Below, piece by piece: positions 19,446-33,487 of a DNA stretch of 64,000 nt. Numbering within the stretch: the first letter of the stretch is position 1; each line of letters opens with the position of its first letter. The notes beneath the pieces are model-generated. The model had not been told where the DNA came from, ran no database searches, and saw only the letters and a list, made by a program, of their open reading frames with translations. The DNA is from Pseudozyma flocculosa PF-1 (lineage: Eukaryota > Basidiomycota > Ustilaginomycetes > Ustilaginales > Ustilaginaceae), in NCBI RefSeq assembly GCF_000417875.1, contig NW_006920869.1, positions 1,171,759 through 1,235,758 of the forward strand, given 5' to 3'. Made by a program: the position numbers and the translations under genes.

Positions 19446-19607
19446 GGGCGGATGACAGGGTCTATGAAGTTGCTCAGCTGTCGTCGCTGCGACGATAGAG
19501 GGCGATAGCGATACAAGTACTGCTGCGTCCGAGGGCGACGCTTCTACATGGGCGATTCGGTGATCCGGGCCGCCGCTGCTGGCGGATGCGCTCTACTACT
19601 GCCACCG

Positions 19608-22343
19608 CTATTTGGTGCCACGAACGATAATGATACCCCTCGAATGGTCCACGTCGTATCTCCACCCTTCCCTCTCGAGCATCTTGGCCACCGCCGGACG
19701 AAGCACGGCAATCTGATGCGGGCTGTGTCGCCCGACGCCCGTGATGATCTTGAACGGCGCGAGGTGGCCCGACGTCGACGGGCGCGCATACCACCGCGTC
19801 ACCTGCTCGCGCACAATCGACAGTGCCTCGTGCACCGTCACGCCGTGCAGGTCAATGGTGTTGAAGGCGTTGGACTGTCCTCCCGAAGATCCTCCGCCGC
19901 CGCCGACAGGGGCCCGGAGATGGCTCGAGACGTCGCCCCGCACCACGCCGACGCCGGCGCGTCGACGGTCCTCGACGAGCGCCTCGGCCGCCTTGAGGCT
20001 CCACGCGCGCGATTTGGCATCCAGCCGCCTGGCCTCGTCGGCGTAGTACCAGGCCGTGCCGCCCTTGCCGCCATCGCCGCCTTTGCCGCCGATGCGCACG
20101 CCGCCCTTGCCGGAGCGCCAGGCGTTGCCGGCCTTTCGCAGCGCCTCGTCGCGCCGCTGTCGATACTCGTCCGCGATCAGGCGGTACTCGGTCATCCTCC
20201 GCAGCGGATCGTGCGCGCTGATGTGGGGCGCCAGACCGAGGCGCTCGTTGGGGATATCCGAAAGGCCGACGTCCGGGTCGCGCACCACAGAGGCTGCAGA
20301 GGCCGGAAGCACGGCAGCAATGGCGGCACCGGACCGTAGAGCAGCGGCTGCACCCGTCGGCGGCCCGGGTTCCTTTCTGCCCACTGCCCGGGCGTACTTG
20401 TCGGTGGCACCGGTCGATGTGTCCTGGCCCCGGCCGAAGCGAGCGGCCTGCGAGGGGGTGGGGAACGCCTCTCGGAACTTGCCAGCCGTCGCGCCAGCCT
20501 CGACGGAAACGCCCCTGGCCCCGACCGCCTCGGCGGTGAAGTCCGAGTCCGGATGGGATAGCTTGCCGAGCGGGTCGAGCGCGTCAAGCTCCTGGTCGCC
20601 GGTGGCGGTACGGACGACCTGCTCGAGCTGCAAGAGGTCCAGCGTCGCGTCCTGACGTCCCCTCGTCGCTCGGAACGCCTTCGATGCCTGCGCCCTGTCG
20701 GTGCCAGCGATGCCGGCGATTCCGTCGCACATCCTCTTGGCCGTACCGGCGGGCGCTTCTCCGGCCTTGTCGAGCGAGTCCAGGGTCTGATAGCGGTCTG
20801 CAGCAAACTCGACGCATCGCGCAAAGGCGAGGGCGAGGTTGAACGAGGCGCCATTATAGATCGATGTGATTTTGGTCGCTTCGAGATCCAGCAGCGTCGA
20901 GAGCTGGGAGAGCACCGACGACGTCAGCAGCCAGGCATTGTCCCGCACGGGCTGGTTGTCGTCCGGGTCGGCGGCGAGCTCCTCTTCCTCGGCAGCCAGC
21001 TTGGCAGCGAGCTCCTCGTCGGTCAACGGGACAGCGGGGCGGTCGGCGACAGACTCCGCCTTTGCCTTGGCCGGGGCGCGGGCGAGCTTCGCGGGGAGGT
21101 CGTGGATGGGTGCGCCGTGCCGCACGTCGGTCAGGTTGACCTTGACCTTGGCTGGCTTTGCATTGGACCTCCTGCTGCTGTCGAGTCCGACGGTGAGCAT
21201 GCCTGCCTGCCCTGCCGCCCTGCGCTGCTCTTCTTGCATCCGGCGCCTGGCAGCCTTGCGCTTCTTGCCCTTCAGGCTCGCATCCAGGCCTTCGCGAGCG
21301 GCGAGTCCCTTGGCGAGTGCATCGTAGTCGAGACCTTTGGCTCTCTCCCGGGCGCTACCCGCTTGGCCGAGGGAGGCAGGCTCGACGGCGCCCAGCTCTG
21401 CCTGGCGCGCATCCTCGCTCTCAATCAGGTCGATGGTCATAAGCGTGTCGATGACGTCCTGAATGCTGCCTCTCGCGTCGTCGAGCGTCTCCTTGAGGAA
21501 TGCCGGAGTCCTGGAGGGAAAAGCGTGCTGCAGGAAGACGAGCGGGTCGAAACGCTCCTCCTCGCTGATCGACTCGGGCAGCTGGTCGGCGGGCAGCGAA
21601 GATAAAGACTGTTCGCCCTTGGCCAGCTCTGCCGGATCGATGCGCCCGTCGCCAGCGGCCGTAGCGACGCGATCGGCCTCCCTCAGCTCCTTTTGCTCGA
21701 TTGACCGCAGGGCATTTTGATCGAGCGCGATGGAAGCAAGCTCCGTATCGGTGTCATTCTCCTCGTCCGTGAGGCGGAGGTTGTCCGGGTCGTGGTTGTT
21801 CTGGTCGATGAGCTGCCACTCGTCGAGCAGCCTCTGCACGGAATCGACATCTGGCGCAGCCGAGCTGGTGGATGTGGGGGTGGTGGAGCCGGTCTCGTTT
21901 CCGCCATAGTCGTGGGATGTGATGCTGTCCGGGAACGTATCCGTGTCTAGGGAAGACGTCTTGGGCGAAGAGCTGAGCGGGCTGGCGACCGGTGAGGATG
22001 AGGTCAGCTGGCCACCGAAGTGACGTCGCCTCGAGCTCATCGACGCTTTCGACGTTCCTCTACCTGCAGCGGGGAAGGGTGATGCATCTTTGCTCTTGCG
22101 CTGCGGTGCCTGCGGCGATCGGTCCAGGGGTATCGTGTCCGCCGAGGCGCTGGTATCTTTGTGCGCAGCGTCGTCTGCTCGGCCGAGGTGGTGATCCTGC
22201 TCGATGGCGGCGGCTGCGAGCGTCTCGCAGAGCTCGCGCGCGCTCTGGAGCGTTTGTCCGGGCTCGTGTGCAATGGCGGCGACGAGCGACGAGTCGAGGG
22301 GTGGGGAGAATTGCTCTTCGAGCGCAGCCTGGATGTCGGCCAT
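19608..22343 (-). CDS. CUE- and Smr-domain protein, Cue2-like mRNA-decay endonuclease candidate
   Basis: Single exon, 911 residues. The N-terminus starts with a short helical CUE-like region, and a second CUE-like segment is seen around DPLVFLQHAFPSRTPAFL with following helices. Near the C-terminus is a DUF1771-like helical pair (YRLIADEYRQRRDEALRKAG ... DAKSRAWSLKAAEALV) and then the Smr domain: IDLHGVTVHEALSIV, FKIITGVGRHS and RGIIIVRG. Yeast Cue2 and animal N4BP2 share this order; Cue2 cleaves mRNA in the A site of stalled ribosomes during no-go decay. The Smr core motifs DLHG and GxGxHS are intact, so catalysis is plausible. A Gly-rich insert (GKGGDGGKGG) interrupts the DUF1771 region. 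The middle 450 residues are acidic and probably disordered. Confidence 0.86.
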   Translation of the reverse strand: MADIQAALEEQFSPPLDSSLVAAIAHEPGQTLQSARELCETLAAAAIEQDHHLGRADDAAHKDTSASADTIPLDRSPQAPQRKSKDASPFPAAGRGTSKASMSSRRRHFGGQLTSSSPVASPLSSSPKTSSLDTDTFPDSITSHDYGGNETGSTTPTSTSSAAPDVDSVQRLLDEWQLIDQNNHDPDNLRLTDEENDTDTELASIALDQNALRSIEQKELREADRVATAAGDGRIDPAELAKGEQSLSSLPADQLPESISEEERFDPLVFLQHAFPSRTPAFLKETLDDARGSIQDVIDTLMTIDLIESEDARQAELGAVEPASLGQAGSARERAKGLDYDALAKGLAAREGLDASLKGKKRKAARRRMQEEQRRAAGQAGMLTVGLDSSRRSNAKPAKVKVNLTDVRHGAPIHDLPAKLARAPAKAKAESVADRPAVPLTDEELAAKLAAEEEELAADPDDNQPVRDNAWLLTSSVLSQLSTLLDLEATKITSIYNGASFNLALAFARCVEFAADRYQTLDSLDKAGEAPAGTAKRMCDGIAGIAGTDRAQASKAFRATRGRQDATLDLLQLEQVVRTATGDQELDALDPLGKLSHPDSDFTAEAVGARGVSVEAGATAGKFREAFPTPSQAARFGRGQDTSTGATDKYARAVGRKEPGPPTGAAAALRSGAAIAAVLPASAASVVRDPDVGLSDIPNERLGLAPHISAHDPLRRMTEYRLIADEYRQRRDEALRKAGNAWRSGKGGVRIGGKGGDGGKGGTAWYYADEARRLDAKSRAWSLKAAEALVEDRRRAGVGVVRGDVSSHLRAPVGGGGGSSGGQSNAFNTIDLHGVTVHEALSIVREQVTRWYARPSTSGHLAPFKIITGVGRHSPHQIAVLRPAVAKMLEREGWRYDVDHSRGIIIVRGTK

Positions 22344-22907
22344 TGTGACGATGTCGTGCCGAGTGCAGGGCGGGTATATCGGACCAACCGAGCCTCTGCC
22401 AAAAGGGGATCAACAAATAAAGCGAGCGAGGTTGATGTATGCAGGTGCGTGTGATGGTGGTGGGAGGGACAAGGGGACGGACAGGCAGAGGGAGGAGGAG
22501 GATCAATGGGGCAACCCGAGCGGGGTTGATGGCCGGGAAGAAGTAGTCTTGGAATGACGGCAGGCTGGCCCCCCGCCGGCTGCTCGCGATCCGCGTCTGG
22601 CGTACAAGGCCCAGCCTCCACCTTGCGGTGCGGCTACGGCTGAGGTCATGGGAATCGGGGTGGGGCCAGACGAGACCAGGCCAGGGCCGTGACCCGATTC
22701 AACTTGGCTGCCGGTGCAACTTGGCGTGGGGGTGGCCCCTCCGCTGCCACGGCAAAACTGCGGGATCTCTTCGGGCCCCCCGTGCCGATTGCGCAGACCG
22801 CCTTCCCGACACCTCGACTGAGCCGTCTTCATCTTAGTCTTCCACCTTCCTGGCCTTGCGCACTTCGCACTTGATCCCCCTCGCAACCACCACCGCCCTC
22901 GATCAAC
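22344..22907. other. Divergent intergenic region, Cue2-like / Gfo-Idh-MocA genes
   Basis: 564 nt between divergent genes, with a purine-rich stretch (GGAGG/GACAGG repeats) near 22460-22505. No clear TATA box or RNA gene. Confidence 0.4.
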
Positions 22908-24415
22908 ATGTCTGCCCCCGCCGCTTCTCCTATCCCCGTCTCGGTCATCGGCTTCGGCAACTCGGCCAGGACCTTCCACCTCCCCTTTATCCTCTCGCTG
23001 CCCAACCTCTTCACTCTTCACTCGATCCAGCAGAGGCCCCGCACCTCGGCCTCGTCGTCCAGCAGCCCCAATGCATCTCACCTCTTCCCCAACGTCACCG
23101 TCCTGCCGGACCTCGACGCCGTGCTCGCCTCGCTCCCAAAGGACGGCCTGATCATCATCACCACCACAAACGACACTCACTTCCCCTTTGCCAAGCGCGC
23201 CCTCGAGGCCGGCTTCAACGTCCTCGTCGAGAAGCCCGTAGCCACAAGCGAACAGGACGTCTCGGAGCTCATCGAGCTGCAGAAAAAGACTGGCAGGCTC
23301 TGCGCCGTCTTCCACAGTCAGTAGCAGCAGTGACGGCAGACGAGTCGAGGCGGGACGAGGCCTGCGTGCGATGCCGCCCTAAACTGACTGACACCTCAAT
23401 CTGCGCCTCTCTCTCCCTCTTCGCCATGCCATGCAGACCGAAGGTTTGACGGCGACTTCCTCACCATCCAGTCGCTGCTCCAGGCCAAGGGATCAGAGCC
23501 ATCGGCCCTCGGCGTGCCCACCTTCTTCGAGTCTCGCTTCGACCGCTTCCGCCCCATCGCCAAGGGCGGCTGGCGCGAGGAGGTCGACCCTGACACACAG
23601 GGCGGCGGCATGCTCTGGGACCTCGGTAGCCACCTCTTTGACCAGGGTAAGCCTTGCAAACATCCCGCAGCGCAGACTGACGCCGAGCGATGCACTGACC
23701 CTCGCTCTCTCCCCTCTCTGGTGCGGCAGCCCTCCATCTTTTTGGCCCTCCCGAATCGGTGACCGGCTTCGTCCGTAACCAGAGGAACCAGGGCCCGACC
23801 GCCGTCGACGACGACTGGCTCGCCCTGCTCCACTACCCCGAGTCTGCGCCGCTGCCGCCTTCGTCGCCCGCCGCCGGCACTCGAATCGGTGGTCTCCGCG
23901 TCTCGCTCGGCGCCACCTGTCTCTCGACCCACGTCGATGCCGAGCAGCCGCGCTACCGGATTGAGGGTACCCGGGGCTCCTACGAGAAGCGCGGCACCGA
24001 CCCGCAGGAGAACCAGCTCAAGGCCGGATGGTCTCCCGCCTCGCACGGCGATGCCTTTGGCGCCTACGACGACGAAAAGGACCCGGCCCAGGTGCGCTTC
24101 GGCCGCCTGACGACGTGCAAGTCGACCGATGACATGCCGGCGCCCGTGTCCGCTGGCGGTGCCGCGCCCAGCCAGCCAGAGATCGGCGTCGTCGACATCC
24201 CGACGCTGCCGGGCAGGTACGTCGATCTGTTTGTCAATGTGGCCGACTCGATCAACGCCGCCAAGCTCGCCGAGGCCGAGGGCAAGGAGAGGAGCGAGGC
24301 GGTGGCGAAGGTGTCGCAGGTCGGCGTCGAGCGCGTGCTGGATGTGGTCAAGCTCATCCGGCTGGCCAGGCTCAGCTCCAAAGAGGGCAGGACGCTGCGC
24401 TGGAGCGACTTCTGA
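22908..24415 (+). CDS. Gfo/Idh/MocA-family NAD(P)-dependent oxidoreductase
   Basis: Exons 22908-23316, 23437-23646 and 23730-24415 give 434 residues. The N-terminal Rossmann fold begins VSVIGFGNSARTFHLPF, followed by DGLIIITTTNDTHF and the family-defining NVLVEKPVA (Lys of EKP). After the first splice the sequence becomes FHNRRFDGDFLTI, then GGGMLWDLGSHLFDQ, both hallmarks of fungal and bacterial members related to yeast YMR315W-like dehydrogenases; the splice is needed to restore that motif, which supports the junctions. The C-terminal beta-sheet domain carries a 20-30-residue acidic insert. The substrate is probably a sugar, polyol or similar small molecule, but the sequence does not decide which. 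Confidence 0.9.
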
Positions 24416-24584
24416 TGTTCGATCATCCTGCGGTCAGGCTAGATTGCGAAGAGGCGCAGAGAGGGGTATCGCGTGCTGTATCGTTACGACATTAGATGAG
24501 AAGGAGAGGGCTGAAGATGCCCGCTGCGACCATGATGAGGACGCCGGGCCTATCTAAAACGGGGCTTCAACATCGATGGGCCTC

Positions 24585-25568
24585 TCACGGCGGGGACTCG
24601 GCTCGGTATCGCTTCTTGTAATCCTCTGGCGATTCGTACTTCTTGCCCTGGCTCCAGATGCCGAGCTTCTGCTTTCTGTCAAGGCGGCATGTTCACAGTC
24701 GGGCAGGCAGGAAGGTTGGTGGACTTGTCGTCAGCGGCCGTGCGGTGAGTCCGCGCGGGCGGGCGCGCCGCTGCACTCAGACTCACTTTGCCTTTCTTTC
24801 GGCGCGCTCTAGCCCGTCCAGGCCGCTCTTTGCCCTGCTCCAGATCTTGGCCCACATGGTCGCCTCGCCGTATGCCGCACCGCTCTGGCGATAGACGGTG
24901 GCGAGGCCCTTTTTGACGAGCGCCAACGAGACGTTGGTCCTGCCGAGAACGTAGGGCGGTAGCCAGACGTAGGGCGTGGCCACGAGGCGCTTGTACTGGT
25001 CGACGTGCGAGGCCTGACACCACACCGTCTTGCCGAGGACGAGGGACTTGAGCTCGTCCATGGCCTCTTTGGCAAACGGCTGGGCGGGCTTGCCAAAGTG
25101 GCCCGTCTCGGGCGCATCGGCCCCGGCCAGCCTCACGCTCAGCGTCTGCGTCCGCAGCTCCGAGGGTTTGCGCTTCCGGTGTGGCTGGTGGATGAGGCTG
25201 CGAAGAAAGGGGATGCCGGGGGTGTGGAAGAGGCGGAAGCCGTCGGCGTCGCCCACCGACGTGACGTGTCCCACGAGCGTCTTGCGGTAGCGCAGCACCG
25301 ACGGCGTCAGGTACTCGGCGTTGGGGATGCGTCGGAAGTAGCGCCAGTAGAGGAGAAAGGATAGCGAGGTGGCCGTGATGGAGAGCGTGGCAATCCCGAC
25401 CGGCGTCGACAGCAGGTGGCGCAGCTCGCCCTCGGAGGGCACGGCCGCGGGGACGGCATCCTGGACGTTGGCGGGGAGGTGGTCCTGCACCTGCTTCTGT
25501 GCCCGCTCTAGCAGGTCTCCGTCGGCCTTGGACGCGCCTCGATCGCTTGAGCTGGTAAACAGGCCCAT
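24585..25568 (-). CDS. LCL3: Lcl3-like membrane-anchored thermonuclease (SNase fold)
   Basis: Coding segments 25568-24787 and 24675-24585 on the minus strand give 290 residues, close to the usual 270-290 of fungal Lcl3. After an acidic N-terminus there is a single membrane helix (VGIATLSITATSLSFLLYW, ~57-75), then RRIPNAEYLTP, which is typical of the family. The staphylococcal-nuclease fold follows: GDADGFRLFHTPG, VRLAGADAPETGHFGKPAQP, YKRLVATPYVW and LALVKKGLATVYRQ. The last exon supplies the conserved terminal KLGIWSQGKKYESPEDYKKR. The protein is expected in the mitochondrial or ER membrane; its biological substrate is not known. The last splice is supported by the recovery of that C-terminal motif. 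Confidence 0.93.
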
Positions 25569-25858
25569 GGTCGGCGAGTACGGCGGTGCCGGGCGATCAG
25601 AGGGGGAGGTTCCGAGATGAGAGGACGGTGGTGGTGGTGGTCGACAGGCGCGTTGGGACGAGGGAACGGACAGGCGGGCACATGGACAGAGGTCTCTGCC
25701 TCCACAACAAAGCTCAATCTTGCAACCGACGCCTCGGAAGCCACACAGCAACACAAAGCGGCGGGGGCGTACGCGCGCAGCCGTCAAAAAGGGGCCATAG
25801 ATTGCAGAGTTCATCGTCCATCGCCACCACCACCTCCCGCAACGAACGCCACACGCCC

Positions 25859-27631
25859 TCAAACGCGACCGTTGCAGTACGCCAGCAGCCGCCTCTCGGC
25901 CTCCGCCATGTCGTCGCGCATCTCGAACGCCTCCAGCGCCATGGCCCGCCGCGCCATGGCGCCCTCGACGTCGGCAGGCGTGCCTCGACCGGTGAAGCTC
26001 GACTCGCCTTCGCCCCCGGGGAAGTCGGCGGGCGGGATGCCGCGCTCAAAGGCGTCGCGCTGCCGCCGCACATAGTCAAAGTTGACCTTGGTCGTCGGGA
26101 TGGCCGGGATGTACATGACCGAGCTGTCGCCCCGGCCGCGGTGCTGCGCCTCGACGCTGTGGACGCCGTCGCAGTGCCAGAGCACCATGTCCCCCGGCTC
26201 GACCTGGGGGATCGACGTCATCGTCTCGTCGAGCCGGAGGTGCGGGTGCGTGCGGTCCGACAGCTCGATGTTGTGGCCCAGCGAGCAGCCCGGGAAGTGG
26301 GCAGAGTCGCCGTCAAATTCCCAGTTGTCCGGCAACAGGTACGCGGGACCTGCGACGTCGGCGGGCCGCCTTGGCCGGAAAAAGGGCCGCAGCACGATGT
26401 AGGCCGTCGACTCGACGAGGAACGGCAGCACACGCAGCGTGCCCTCGTTGCACCGCGTCGAGCTCATGCTGAGCCAGCCCTGCAGCGGACGGAACACCGA
26501 GCACTGGCCGGCGCCGCCATACATGTCGGTCTGCGCTCCGAGCCGCTCCGCGGCCGCGCCGAGGGACCACGGGTCGTGCTCGCGCCACGAGCGACCACCG
26601 GCGAGGATGCGGTCCCAGACCGCGCGGAACGTGGGGCACTCCCACCGCTCTACGCCTCCGCCGTCGACGTGCGGGCCCAGGGCGAACTGCGCGTCCCCCG
26701 GCTGGCGAATCCGCAGGCGATCGGCGTAAGTGAGCGGGTTCGACAGCGACACCGAGAGCTCGGGCGGGGGCACCGACTCAAACGCGCTGCCGTCGTCGCT
26801 CTGTGACGGAGCGTGGAAGAGCGAGAGAAACGCCTGCGACGTTCTCATGAGCGCCGGATGGCCTGTCGAGGTCGAATGAGCCGAGCAGCGAGCATGCGCG
26901 GGGCCATCGTCAGTCAGAATGCTCGTTGATGTCAGCTCCGGCTAGATCGTCCTTCGGCACTCACCCCTGGCCGCCAGCTGCGCCCTGGTCCAGTACAGCT
27001 CGTACACCTGCGGATTGCTCTCGGGGAAGCCTCTGGCCGAGTTCATCTTGGCGTATGCCTGGATATCTTCCTTCCACTGAAGCGCCTGGGCTGCGGGCAC
27101 GACGCCCTTGATGGCAGCGACGCCCCGCTGCCTGACCTCTTCCAGAGTGTGTGGGCTGGTCCACTTGTCGATCGGCTGGCGAGCCGCTTCGGCGTCCGTC
27201 GGATACTCGATTTGCGGGATGAGGTCGCCGCCACGCTCCACCGTCTCCTCGACTCGCCCTTGCAGCTGCGTCAGCACGTCGAGCCACGCAGCCTTGAGCG
27301 CCTGGACGTGCGCTTCGTCCCTGATCATGGAGCGCTTCAGTTCTGCGAAGCGGGCGGGCAGGGCGGCCTCGAGCGAGCCTCCGCTCAACGTCGCAAACAC
27401 CGAGGCGATCGTGCCCTCCTTCTTGCCGGCCGTAGAAGGCGCTGCGCGCTGAGTAGGGCGCCGCAGCGGCGGCGGCGGCGACGACGATGCTGACACTGAG
27501 CTTGATGCAGCTTGATGATGACCCATGGCGCCCGCACGCTGGGTCGACGAAGTGTTGAGGCTACGTGCGAGGACGGCGGCGGGACTCTTGGCCCTTGTCA
27601 GGGCCCGCGAAGATATGATGGTGGTCAGCAT
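25859..27631 (-). CDS. DUF1479 (YbiU/Gig2-like) protein with mitochondrial-type presequence
   Basis: Coding segments 27631-26965 and 26862-25859 on the minus strand give 556 residues. The N-terminal 35 residues are basic and Ser/Ala-rich (RALTRAKSPAAVLARSLN), as in a mitochondrial targeting peptide. The body matches the DUF1479 family: EDIQAYAKMNSARGFPESNP, VYELYWTRAQLAARGHPALM across the splice, LRIRQPGDAQFALGPHVDGG, RPLQGWLSMSSTRCNEGTLRVLPFL and PGDMVLWHCDGVHSVE. The HVDGG and HCDGVHSVE segments recall the His-x-Asp...His metal site of 2-oxoglutarate/Fe(II) dioxygenases, to which this family is thought to be related, so an oxygenase activity is a reasonable inference. Substrate unknown. A TATA box lies 80 nt upstream of the ATG. 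Confidence 0.87.
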
Positions 27632-28464
27632 GGTTGCTTGTGAAGAGATGGTTGCCTCGCTGGGGATGGTCGACGGTGGGTTGGTAGGGAGGTGATGGCG
27701 ACAGACCTCGCCTTATATCCTGCGATCCCGGAAACAGGCAGGCAGGCTGGCATGCCATGGTCGACGTCGAAGCCGCCCCACAACCATCGCCTGCCGCCAT
27801 CGCATCGCTCGGTGTCCTAGGTCGCCGACCCCGCGCTGTCAGGACGGGGCCCAGCTCGGCCATTCTAAAGCGCCGAGGACCGACCATCGATTGAGCAATC
27901 AATCGGGGGACCAGCAACCGATTGAGTCCGATCAAAAGCTTCGGCTCCGATTGCGGGTAAAACGTGGATGGGCCCGCGCTCGCTGGGCTGACGCAAATTT
28001 TCAAAAATTTCAAACGGCTACCGGTAGCCAGGCGGTCCATGGCCAACAGGTCCGCCGACTTGCACCCGCGCTGAGAAATTTCCGCCAGCCCGACGAAATT
28101 TTGAAAAGAGGGAGGCAAGCAGACAGCCAGCAGGCTAGCCGGGCCTGGCCACCCAGCCACTCAGCGCGCCAGGCACAGCGCGGCCTCAGCTGGCCAGGGA
28201 GAGAGAGGGGGCGACGAGCTGCCAGACGAGAGCAGGCGGCCGCTCAGCAAGCACAGCGGCGCGCTGGCAGCCCACTGTCTACTCTAGCGCCAGACAAAAC
28301 TTGCCCGCCCCCCTCTTGTATGCTGCTTGTCTTTCCCCCACCACCACCACTCTCTCCTTTCGACCGAACCTCAAAAGGGACTCCTCTCTCTCTCCATCTT
28401 TGGTCCACGCACACATCCTCATCCGATTCCCTTTTCACACCACCTCCCTCAACAACACTCGACA
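27632..28464. promoter_or_regulatory. Divergent intergenic region, DUF1479 / DBP2-type helicase
   Basis: 833 nt with several elements that stand out from the GC-rich background. CGATTGA and its inverse TCAATCG form a short inverted repeat at 27888-27905, with a further CGATTGAG just downstream. A/T-rich AAATTT-type elements lie at 27994-28014, 28075-28083 and 28095-28107, and a perfect 14-bp palindrome GGCTACCGGTAGCC at 28016-28029. The last 150 nt before the helicase ATG are CT-rich with CCA repeats. No gene seen. Confidence 0.5.
27711..27717 (-). promoter_or_regulatory. TATA box of the DUF1479 gene
   Basis: Minus strand TATAAGG, 80-86 nt upstream of the start codon at 27631. Confidence 0.55.
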
Positions 28465-31805
<3,341 letters not shown>

Positions 31806-32683
31806 GCGCCACCACTGTGCGCGCGCGCCCCTGCCGGTCAGCAGCGAGCACGTCAGCCAGCGACCGCGCTCTGTCTGCTTCGGCCCCTGATCACGGCCAG
31901 CCTTTGCCCGCAGTCCACTGCCACAAACCGCGTTGGCAGCAACGACACCAACTCCCCAAAATTGACAAGATCTCGCTGGCGACGCCTCGGTTCCCCGGTC
32001 TCGACGACTGGGTCCGTGCCCGCCGGCGCAGCTTCGACGGATGTCCTCTCATCCGTCTCTGTTCCAGCTTCTCTTCCAGCTGTCCATGTTCACGTTCTCG
32101 CCTAGCGACGATATCCCTTCCCCCTTCCTCTCCTTCTCTGCTAATGTACAACGCCACGCCGCACGTCACACTTTCTCCCTCCCTTCGCCCCTTGCTCGTG
32201 CCGACGGAGCTTCTTCGTTCCGAAGGGTTGCTCTTGCCTGCTGAGCACGCGCCCCGGCCTCATGTACCCATAGCCTCGCTACGAACGCAACGCTCTTGAC
32301 TCGCCCCGTCCGACCAGGCCTCCGCGATCTGTGCGCACGGCACGGCATGGCACGGCACAGACGCGGCCGGTCGCGCTGACGCTGACGCAAGACGCCTCGG
32401 AGTTACCGTCCCGGCCTGACTGTCGGTCCTCCTCCACCTCGGCGGCGCGGCCAACATGCCATGTGTTTGGGGGTGGAGCTGACTTGCCGCCGGCAGTGAC
32501 GGAGCAATCGTCTTCGCCTCGTGCTCGCTGCTGACCGCGGGTTGTGCTGCTTTGTGCCTCTCGTCGTCGAGTCCAGCATTACCCTCCCGACCACCGACAT
32601 TGACCTCTCGTAACCGCCTCTCACGATCTCACCGCCACTGCTCTTCGACAAGCTACGTTTCTGCACACTTTGACAACGACGGG
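31806..32683. other. Intergenic, helicase 3' region and SDR promoter
   Basis: 878 nt without a supportable gene. It has a TC-rich stretch at 32040-32140 and a short imperfect tandem of GGCACGGCAT-like units near 32337-32360. Confidence 0.4.
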
Positions 32684-33487
32684 ATGGCTTTCGGCTACAA
32701 GACGGTGCTGCTGTTGGGCGCCACTTCGGGCATCGGCGCCGCGCTGGCACGCAAGATGCTCGACGGCGGCAGCAAGGTGATCCTCGTAGGCCGACGAAAG
32801 GAGCGGCTCGACGAGCTGGCCGGCGGCTACGACGCCTCCAAGGCCGTGCCCGAGGTGTTTGACATCACGCAGCTCTCTGCGATCCCGTCGTTTGTCGAGC
32901 GCATCACGCGCGACCATCCGGACCTCGACTGCGTCGTGCTCAACTCGGGCATCCAGCGAACCATGAACTTTGCGCGGCCCGAGACCATCGACCTGTCGGC
33001 GTTTGGCGACGAGTTGACGACCAACTACACGTCCTATGTCCACCTCACCGTCGCCCTGCTGCCCTTCCTCCAGGCCAAAAAGGAACGGTCGGCCCTCGTC
33101 TACACGTCGTCGGGCCTCGCCTTTGCGCCCATCGTGCCGTGCCCCACCTACTGCAGCACCAAGGCGGCGCTGCACCACTTCCTCCTCGCGCTGCGGCAGC
33201 AGCTCAGGGACAACGACTTTGCCCGGATCCAGGTCGTCGAAATCTTCCCGCCCGCCGTCCAGACGGAGCTCCACGGTCCAAAGGGCGGCCACATCGGCAT
33301 GCCGCTCGACGACTTCACCGAAAAGGCGTGGGCCGGCCTGCAGCAGGGCCTCGACGAGATCCCGGTGGGCATGGCCGAAAAGGCCCACGCCGGCTGGGAG
33401 CAGCAGAGGCAGCAGATGTTTGCCCACATGCACGGAGAGATGGAAAAGAGCGGCATGCTCGGACACCTCTACAACATCCGCGATTGA
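32684..33487 (+). CDS. Short-chain dehydrogenase/reductase (DltE-like)
   Basis: Single exon, 267 residues from MAFGYKTVLL. It has the nucleotide-binding glycine motif GATSGIG (12-18), an Arg pair in VGRRKER that favours NADP(H), the DITQL acidic position, the LNSGIQ variant of the NNAG motif, and the catalytic pair Tyr156/Lys160 in TYCSTKAALHH preceded by VYTSSG. The C-terminal half contains FPPAVQTELHGPKGGHIGMPL and a helix-rich tail typical of DltE-type SDRs found in fungi. Substrate unknown. In-frame codons upstream of the ATG lack similarity, and the Rossmann strand begins right after the chosen Met. Confidence 0.9.
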   Translation: MAFGYKTVLLLGATSGIGAALARKMLDGGSKVILVGRRKERLDELAGGYDASKAVPEVFDITQLSAIPSFVERITRDHPDLDCVVLNSGIQRTMNFARPETIDLSAFGDELTTNYTSYVHLTVALLPFLQAKKERSALVYTSSGLAFAPIVPCPTYCSTKAALHHFLLALRQQLRDNDFARIQVVEIFPPAVQTELHGPKGGHIGMPLDDFTEKAWAGLQQGLDEIPVGMAEKAHAGWEQQRQQMFAHMHGEMEKSGMLGHLYNIRD

